A stretch of DNA of 34,311 nt from a virus: the IMG/VR virus record IMGVR_UViG_3300025137_000135, positions 1 to 34,311 of that record; one strand, given 5' to 3'. Shown here piece by piece: positions 29,785 to 34,311 of this stretch. A program made the translations under genes and the position numbers. Numbering within the stretch: the first letter of the stretch is position 1; the number at the start of each line of letters is the position of its first letter. The notes beneath the pieces are model-generated. The model ran no database searches. It was not told the DNA's origin and worked only from the letters and a program-made list of their open reading frames with translations.

Positions 29785-30489
29785 ATGGCAAATAAAAAAG
29801 ATATAACCTTCAGTCAACTGACTACAATTAAACCTGTAACCGACAGTCAAAAAAATGTATTTGAGTCTTGGAAAAAAGATAAGAATCAATTTCTATTTGG
29901 TTGTGCTGGAACAGGAAAAACTTTCATTTCATTATACCTTGCATTGAAACAAGTATTAAATCCCGAAACACCATTCGATAGAGTTATCGTGGTGCGTTCA
30001 CTTATTCCTACAAGAGAGATTGGTTTCTTGCCGGGCGATGAAGAAGATAAAGCTGCACTCTATCAAGTACCATATTCTAACATGATGCAATTTATGTTTG
30101 AACAACCAAACGAACAAGCATTTAGTATGTTGTATGAACGCTTGAAATCACAGGGAAGTTTTTTCTTTTTATCAACATCATTTCTTAGAGGTCTGACCTT
30201 TGACAATAGTATCATTATTGTTGATGAATGTCAGAATCTAAACTTCCACGAATTGGACACCATCATTACCAGAGTAGGTCAAAATTCTAAGATTTTCTTC
30301 TGTGGAGATTTTGGACAATCTGACTTGACTAAGCTTAATGAGAAAAATGGACTTATGGATTTCCTACAGATTTTACAAAACATGAACGAGTTCGATTGTA
30401 CAGAATTTAATATTGGAGATATTGTTCGCTCAGGATTTGTTCGTAACTATCTTATTCAAAAGACCAAACTAGGAATGGGCATTGAATAA
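29785..30489 (+). CDS. phoH: PhoH-like ATPase
   Basis: The ATG is chosen over a TTG two codons upstream. The 234-aa protein has Walker A FGCAGTGKTFISL (about residues 38-50), an arginine-rich RSLIPTREIGFLPGD segment typical of PhoH, Walker B IIIVDECQN and a later GDFGQSDL. It is an ATPase of the RNA-helicase/PhoH family, very common in marine phages. A role in phosphate stress is often assumed but not proven. It has a long structured leader. Confidence 0.93.
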   Translation: MANKKDITFSQLTTIKPVTDSQKNVFESWKKDKNQFLFGCAGTGKTFISLYLALKQVLNPETPFDRVIVVRSLIPTREIGFLPGDEEDKAALYQVPYSNMMQFMFEQPNEQAFSMLYERLKSQGSFFFLSTSFLRGLTFDNSIIIVDECQNLNFHELDTIITRVGQNSKIFFCGDFGQSDLTKLNEKNGLMDFLQILQNMNEFDCTEFNIGDIVRSGFVRNYLIQKTKLGMGIE

Positions 30490-30504
30490 TTAAACCTTTA
30501 CCCC

Positions 30505-30533
30505 TTGACAATAACATATAGCTATGTTATAAT
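30505..30533 (+). promoter_or_regulatory. Host sigma70-type promoter, near-perfect consensus
   Basis: TTGACA (30505-30510), 17-bp spacer and TATAAT (30528-30533) with TG one base upstream. It is the strongest match to the sigma70 consensus in the window and drives the PD-(D/E)XK nuclease gene. Confidence 0.85.
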
Positions 30534-30563
30534 TATTACTTAATATTATGGCAGGAAACTACA

Positions 30564-31253
30564 ATGCAACATACACACAAACCAATATCGTTAGTTGAGA
30601 TAAAAGCAACCAACAAAGACGGAACTCGTTTATATGAAACACCAGAGGGTAACGAGTACCCCTCAATCACTACAGTCCTCTCTATACGCAATAAGCAAGG
30701 TCTGAACGCATGGCGTAAGCGTGTTGGTAATGATGTAGCAAACTACATCTCACGAACAGCTGCTGCTCGTGGTACTGCTGTTCATCACATGTGCGAAGAT
30801 TATTTAAACAATCAAGACATGCAAAATCATACTAAAAACTTTTTACCACATGCACTCTTTACACAGTTGCGTGAAAATGTTTTAGATCGTGTTGACAATA
30901 TCTACTCTCAAGAAGCAGGACTTTATAGTGACAAGTATAGAGTTGCAGGCAGAGTTGATTGTATTGCTGAATTTGATGGTGTATTATCTATTATTGATTT
31001 TAAGACATCTACTAATCCACGCAAAGATGAATATAACGAATCATATTATATTCAAACAGCTGCATACGCAGAAATGTTTGAAGAACGCACAGGAATTGAG
31101 ATAAACCAAATCTGTATTCTCGTTGTTACACAAGATGGTGAAGTTCAAGAGTTTGTAAAAGATAAAAAAGAATATCTACCTTTACTAGTTGAAACCATTG
31201 CAGAGTGGGAAGAAAAAAATATGGCTGGTGTTATTTTATCAGACCAATGCTAA
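30564..31253 (+). CDS. PD-(D/E)XK exonuclease (RecB/Cas4-like)
   Basis: The 229-aa protein has RGTAVHHMCEDYL (first Glu/His site) and the motif GRVDCIAEFDGVLSIIDFKT, with Asp in the VDC segment and D-F-K as the PD-(D/E)XK core. A Q-Y/Q-A pair in YIQTAAYAEMFE follows. I associate this family with marine phages, where it may trim DNA ends for recombination or packaging. It has its own strong early promoter. A tRNA gene follows eight bases later. Confidence 0.85.
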   Translation: MQHTHKPISLVEIKATNKDGTRLYETPEGNEYPSITTVLSIRNKQGLNAWRKRVGNDVANYISRTAAARGTAVHHMCEDYLNNQDMQNHTKNFLPHALFTQLRENVLDRVDNIYSQEAGLYSDKYRVAGRVDCIAEFDGVLSIIDFKTSTNPRKDEYNESYYIQTAAYAEMFEERTGIEINQICILVVTQDGEVQEFVKDKKEYLPLLVETIAEWEEKNMAGVILSDQC

Positions 31254-31261
31254 AAATTAAT

Positions 31262-31337
31262 GCTGGTGTAGCTCAGTTGGTAGAGCAGCTGCCTTGTAAG
31301 CATCAGGTCGTAGGTTCGATTCCTATCACCAGCTCCA
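31262..31337 (+). tRNA. tRNA-Thr (anticodon UGU)
   Basis: The 76-base gene folds as a cloverleaf: acceptor GCTGGTG with CACCAGC, D-stem GCTC with GAGC, anticodon loop CTTGTAA (UGU), T-arm GTAGG/TTCGATT/CCTAT, discriminator U and an encoded CCA. One mismatch (C28 with U42) is in the anticodon stem. It would read ACA codons, frequent in this AT-rich genome. Confidence 0.95.
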
Positions 31338-31364
31338 TAATCAATAATCACAAAAGGACACACA

Positions 31365-31613
31365 ATGCAAGAATCTAAAGATAAACCTAAGATGTTATTG
31401 CAAACACCAAAAATATTTTCCTTAGAAATTGAAAAAGTTGCTTTGGAAAAAAAGATAACTCACATGGATGCTGTTGTTTGGTATTGTCAAAAAAATGAGT
31501 TAGAACCCGAATCTGTTGCACGATTACTTACTAAAGGACTCAAAGAAAAGATTGAGGCAAATGCAAGAGATTTAAATTTTTTAGTCGAAAAATCAGCACA
31601 ACTACCAATATAA
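31365..31613 (+). CDS. 33: Late-transcription accessory protein (T4 gp33-like)
   Basis: The 82-aa product contains FSLEIEKVALEKKITHMDAV, a VWYCQKNELEPESVARLL helix and a LKEKIEANARDLNFL helix. I recognise this pattern as the short gp33-type coactivator of marine T4-type phages. It links the late sigma factor to host RNA polymerase and allows activation of the TATAAATA promoters seen in this window. The late sigma factor gp55 is not in the window. The assignment is from memory of the family pattern and not certain. Confidence 0.6.
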   Translation: MQESKDKPKMLLQTPKIFSLEIEKVALEKKITHMDAVVWYCQKNELEPESVARLLTKGLKEKIEANARDLNFLVEKSAQLPI

Positions 31614-31625
31614 GGAGATATGGTA

Positions 31626-31895
31626 ATGAATGGTGAAGTTAAAAATGCTTTTGGGGTCTTAGAAGGTATGCAGATAAAAAAACCTGACACACAGTCTAAA
31701 GACAGAATTAAACAATTGGAGTATGAGTGTGCAGAATTGCAAAGGGAAAATGCACAACTGACAGAACGATGTAAAAAACTTGCAAGTCGTGTTCCAGAGT
31801 GGCCTAAAGGTTATCGCCCCGGCCGCAGACCTAGTAACAATAATACTCGTCCACGCCACCAAGAGAGAACTAATAATGATCGTAGACCTAATTGA
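31626..31895 (+). CDS. Small coiled-coil protein with basic disordered tail
   Basis: The 89-aa product has a leucine-type helix (IKQLEYECAELQRENAQLTE onward) and a tail rich in Arg, Pro and Asn (GYRPGRRPSNNNTRPRHQER). The second ATG is preferred, since AAGGAG is then at proper distance. It overlaps thyX by 20 nt. It may bind nucleic acid through the tail. Family not recognised. Confidence 0.6.
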   Translation: MNGEVKNAFGVLEGMQIKKPDTQSKDRIKQLEYECAELQRENAQLTERCKKLASRVPEWPKGYRPGRRPSNNNTRPRHQERTNNDRRPN

Positions 31896-32532
31896 TTCAA
31901 TGGGCAGTGACTTAACAGTCGTTAATGCTGCCAGAGTATCGTTTTCTAAAGAGTCTAAATGGTTAGCACTAAAAACACCAGAGAATGGTCAACCAGAAGG
32001 TTTACTGAATGAAGGTGATAAGAAACTTATTAAGTATCTTGCAAAACATAATCATTGGAGTCCTTTTGGACATGCATCTATGCAGTTCAGAATTAAAGCT
32101 CCAATATTTGTTGCAAGACAATTAGTAAAACATCAAGTAGGTTTAGTGTGGAATGAAGTAAGTAGGCGTTATGTTGATTCTGAACCAGAGTTTTATGTTC
32201 CAAAAGTTTGGCGATTAAAGGCCGAGAATAAAAAACAAGGTTCGTCTGATGAAACTATTGACTATGATGTTTCTTCTACAATGGAACTTGCAGTAAATAC
32301 TTACAATGACCTTTTAAAATTAGATGTGGCGCCTGAGATGGCAAGAATGATTCTACCACAAAATATGATGACTGAATGGTATTGGAGTGGTACATTGATG
32401 GCATTTGCTCGTGTATGCAATCTTAGATGTAAAGATGACACACAAGCAGAAACAAGAGAAATTTCGTGGTTGATTGATGACCTTGCAAAAAACTTGTTTC
32501 CTACATCATGGAAAGCATTAAGGTATGAATAG
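31876..32532 (+). CDS. thyX: Flavin-dependent thymidylate synthase
   Basis: The ATG inside the upstream gene is chosen because the true N-terminal strand (MIVDLIDSMGSDLTVVNAAR) begins there. The 218-aa protein has HNHWSPFGHASMQF, and the ThyX signature appears as RQLVKHQVGLVWNEVSRRY, a variant of RHRX7S with Lys and Gln in place of the two Arg. The C-terminal NLRCKDDTQAETREI also fits. It makes dTMP from dUMP with methylene-THF, FAD and NADPH. It works downstream of the dCMP deaminase and serine hydroxymethyltransferase in this window. Confidence 0.92.
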   Translation: MIVDLIDSMGSDLTVVNAARVSFSKESKWLALKTPENGQPEGLLNEGDKKLIKYLAKHNHWSPFGHASMQFRIKAPIFVARQLVKHQVGLVWNEVSRRYVDSEPEFYVPKVWRLKAENKKQGSSDETIDYDVSSTMELAVNTYNDLLKLDVAPEMARMILPQNMMTEWYWSGTLMAFARVCNLRCKDDTQAETREISWLIDDLAKNLFPTSWKALRYE

Positions 32533-33274
32533 ACACATAGTCTATGGAAACGGAGAGTCAAGAGCTCAACTATCGGGCCCTGTCAATCCTAGTGGATTTA
32601 CTACTTGGGGTTGTAATGCAATTTATCGTGATTTTACTCTTGACAATTTGGTTTCAGTAGACTATAATATGCAACAGGAAGTATACGAATCAGGGTATGC
32701 TTTTAAAAATAAATGTTGGTTTACTGATTGGAATGTTTTACCAAACTTTGATGCAGATTTAATGAAAATGGCTTGGGCTGATAGTGATGGTATAATATTT
32801 GAAACTGCAAGACTGTCTAAAACAGATTGTGTAGTTCAAGGTAAAACAAGAGAACTAGTTGAAAGCAATATCCTAGATGCAATGTCACAGAATCCAAATT
32901 TAGTTGAAAAGGATTTAAGACAGAAGATGGAAAAGGATATTGGACTATACATCACTTGGGTTGATAAAGACGACCAAGTAATGAAGATAGATTACCCTAG
33001 AGGGTGGTCTGCTGGAAATACTGCACTATATCTTGCTTGCAAGGCTGGTGCAGAGGAAGTGTATATGTTAGGGTTTGATGGTAGTAGTTATTCAGAAAAC
33101 CTAAATAACATATACAAGGGCAGTAAGAATTATCTGCCTGAGGAAAGTCGTGGACTTAACACGATTAACTGGGATAACCAATTTAAAATATTACAAAAGG
33201 AATTTCCTGATGCAAAGTTTTATAAGGTTGGAACAGATTTAACATACGATGATTTATACAAAAACATACGTTAA
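32525..33274 (+). CDS. Conserved phage protein (GNGESR, glycosyltransferase-like)
   Basis: The 249-aa product starts MNRHIVYGNGESRAQLSGPV and has TTWGCNAIYRDFTLDNLVSV, an early nucleotide-binding-like Gly loop and a Rossmann-type order. Later it has GWSAGNTALYLACKAGAEEV, YMLGFDGSSY and LNNIYKGSKNY. I associate this family with marine T4-type phages. The pattern resembles GT29/DUF115-type proteins, so sugar transfer or pterin-type chemistry is possible. It overlaps thyX by eight bases. Function not settled. Confidence 0.7.
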   Translation: MNRHIVYGNGESRAQLSGPVNPSGFTTWGCNAIYRDFTLDNLVSVDYNMQQEVYESGYAFKNKCWFTDWNVLPNFDADLMKMAWADSDGIIFETARLSKTDCVVQGKTRELVESNILDAMSQNPNLVEKDLRQKMEKDIGLYITWVDKDDQVMKIDYPRGWSAGNTALYLACKAGAEEVYMLGFDGSSYSENLNNIYKGSKNYLPEESRGLNTINWDNQFKILQKEFPDAKFYKVGTDLTYDDLYKNIR

Positions 33275-33289
33275 CATAAGGAGACTTAA

Positions 33290-34183
33290 ATGTCATTAGA
33301 TCAATTAAAGAGAAGCAATTCTCTAGATAAATTACTTGGCGAAGTACAAAAGCAAAACGCACCTCAAGAAAAAAAGTCTTACAAAGACGATAGATTATGG
33401 AAACCTGAACTAGACAAGTCTGGTAATGGTTATGCAGTAATTCGTTTCTTGCCAGCTGTCGAAGGTGAAGATATGCCTTGGGCTAAAGTATACAACCATG
33501 CATTTCAAGGCCCTACTGGTCAATGGTATATTGAGAACTCTCTCACTACTATTGGACAGAAAGATCCTGTTTCAGAAATGAATAGTGCATATTGGAATAC
33601 AGGTATTGAATCTGACAAAGAAATCGCTCGTAAACAGAAAAGAAAATTACAATATTTCTCTAACATATATGTTGTCAGTGACAGCAAACATCCAGAGAAT
33701 GAAGGTAAAGTATTCTTGTTCCGTTACGGCAAGAAAATCTTTGATAAGATTATGGCTTCGATGCAACCAGAGTTTGAAGATGAATCACCAGTAAACCCAT
33801 TTGATTTTTGGGAAGGTGCAAACTTTAAACTTAAAATTCGTAAGGTTGCTGGTTACTGGAACTATGATTCATCTGAGTTTGAAAAACCATCTGCAATTTT
33901 TGATAATGATGCTCAGATTGAAGAAGTATGGAAAACACAGTATGGTCTTGCAGAATATTCTGCATCAACCAACTTCAAGTCTTATGAAGAACTAAAGACT
34001 CGTCTTAATACTGTTCTTTCTGGTTCTGTTACTGTTGGTAATGTTGCTGAAAAGATGGAAGATGAACCTGTAGCTGATGCTACAGTTGATACAAAACCTG
34101 TCGATAATACTCCAACATCTGAAGTAGATAAAACTGATGATGATGATGATACTATGGACTACTTCCAAAAACTTGCTGGATAA
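33290..34183 (+). CDS. 32: Single-stranded DNA-binding protein (T4 gp32-like)
   Basis: The 297-aa protein has the gp32 layout. A basic N-terminal B-domain (MSLDQLKRSNSLDKLLGEVQ) is followed by an OB core with YAVIRFLPAVEGEDMPWAKV, YFSNIYVVSDSKHPENEGKV and FLFRYGKKIFDKI. A very acidic C-terminal tail ends DKTDDDDDTMDYFQKLAG, which recruits other replication proteins. The Cys/His zinc site of T4 gp32 is not seen. A good ribosome site (AAGGAG) precedes it. A strong terminator follows, so gp32 closes the + strand operon. Confidence 0.93.
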   Translation: MSLDQLKRSNSLDKLLGEVQKQNAPQEKKSYKDDRLWKPELDKSGNGYAVIRFLPAVEGEDMPWAKVYNHAFQGPTGQWYIENSLTTIGQKDPVSEMNSAYWNTGIESDKEIARKQKRKLQYFSNIYVVSDSKHPENEGKVFLFRYGKKIFDKIMASMQPEFEDESPVNPFDFWEGANFKLKIRKVAGYWNYDSSEFEKPSAIFDNDAQIEEVWKTQYGLAEYSASTNFKSYEELKTRLNTVLSGSVTVGNVAEKMEDEPVADATVDTKPVDNTPTSEVDKTDDDDDTMDYFQKLAG

Positions 34184-34202
34184 AGGTAAAGTGTAGTAGA
34201 TT

Positions 34203-34234
34203 AAGAGGTAGGAGAAATCCTACCTCTTTTTTTT
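34203..34234 (+). terminator. Rho-independent terminator with GAAA tetraloop
   Basis: AAGAGGTAGGA (34203-34213) pairs perfectly with 34218-34228 around a GAAA (GNRA) loop, followed by a run of eight or more T. It ends the gene 32 transcript and separates it from a facing minus-strand reading frame. Confidence 0.92.
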
Positions 34235-34311
34235 ATATAGCGTAAGATGATGCTCTTTGGAAGATTGGGTCTGGATTACCAATATAAGATACACCAGAAG
34301 ATGTAGTAGAT
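34233..34311 (-). CDS. Possible 3' end of a minus-strand gene
   Basis: On the minus strand the last 79 bases read an open frame that ends TYR-ALA-ILE-stop at the terminator: 25 codons of the kind VSYIGNPDPIFQRASSYAI. The composition looks like a beta-rich structural protein, not like AT-rich noise, and the stop falls exactly at the base of the terminator. This suggests convergent genes. It is short, so confidence is limited. Confidence 0.45.
   Translation of the reverse strand, partial: STTSSGVSYIGNPDPIFQRASSYAI

Noticed and set aside
1-34311. Insertion sequences, integrase or attachment sites
   Set aside because: No transposase or integrase motifs and no terminal repeats were seen; the tRNA-Thr is complete and not flanked by a recognisable repeat.

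Overview
The window reads as part of the genome of a marine T4-type myovirus. It is AT-rich and almost every gene is on the + strand, packed end to start with many ATGA/TAATG overlaps. Recognisable T4-type genes include a gp61-like primase, NrdA/NrdB, an RNase H-type FEN nuclease, PhoH, a gp33-like late-transcription factor and the gp32 single-strand DNA-binding protein. Several small conserved proteins are ones I associate with cyanophages and SAR11-type pelagimyophages. The host is probably a Gram-negative marine bacterium, because the phage has an inner/outer membrane spanin pair and outer-membrane (CsgG-like) secretion genes. A Pelagibacterales-like host fits the base composition, but this is inference.

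Layout. Positions 1-8937 hold virion and virion-associated genes: a truncated structural-type protein, a HAD nucleotidase with a capsid-targeting-like N-terminus, a structural protein with a late promoter, a cassette of four related small proteins (three in tandem, the fourth a relative by its N-terminus only), and a block of conserved phage proteins. Positions 8955-11614 hold small membrane proteins, an overlapping Rz/Rz1-type spanin pair, a DUF1353-like protein, two similar single-TM (holin-like) proteins and two small proteins. Positions 11615-17148 are the most unusual region. It is a six-gene block encoding CsgF, CsgG, a curlin-repeat protein, a FecR-domain protein, a second curlin-like protein and a CHASE2-class III nucleotide cyclase. 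Positions 17180-23416 run from a small coiled-coil/TM protein through primase, ribonucleotide reductase and dCMP deaminase to a GIY-YIG-like nuclease and a methyltransferase. Positions 23472-34183 hold small genes, a 2OG-Fe(II) oxygenase, RNase H, serine hydroxymethyltransferase, a metallopeptidase-like protein, PhoH, a PD-(D/E)XK nuclease, tRNA-Thr, a gp33-like factor, ThyX and gp32. The window ends at a strong terminator facing what looks like the 3' end of a minus-strand gene.

How the genes fit together. NrdA (with a built-in glutaredoxin), NrdB, dCMP deaminase, serine hydroxymethyltransferase and ThyX form a coherent route to dNTPs, especially dTTP. RNase H, primase, gp32 and the PD-(D/E)XK nuclease serve replication and recombination. 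The curli-type block lies downstream of a TATAAATA late promoter and directly after the lysis-type genes, so it is probably expressed late. It encodes an outer-membrane pore, its accessory factor, two secreted amyloid-type subunits, a periplasmic FecR protein and a membrane cyclase with all catalytic residues present. I suggest that this is a phage-borne surface-amyloid plus cAMP-signalling module.

Regulation visible in the sequence. Six host-type promoters have TTGACT/TTGACA and TATAAT-like boxes separated by exactly 17 bp. There are two clear T4-type late promoters, several hairpin terminators, a structured phoH leader, and a possible H-type pseudoknot in the leader of the gene at 28190.
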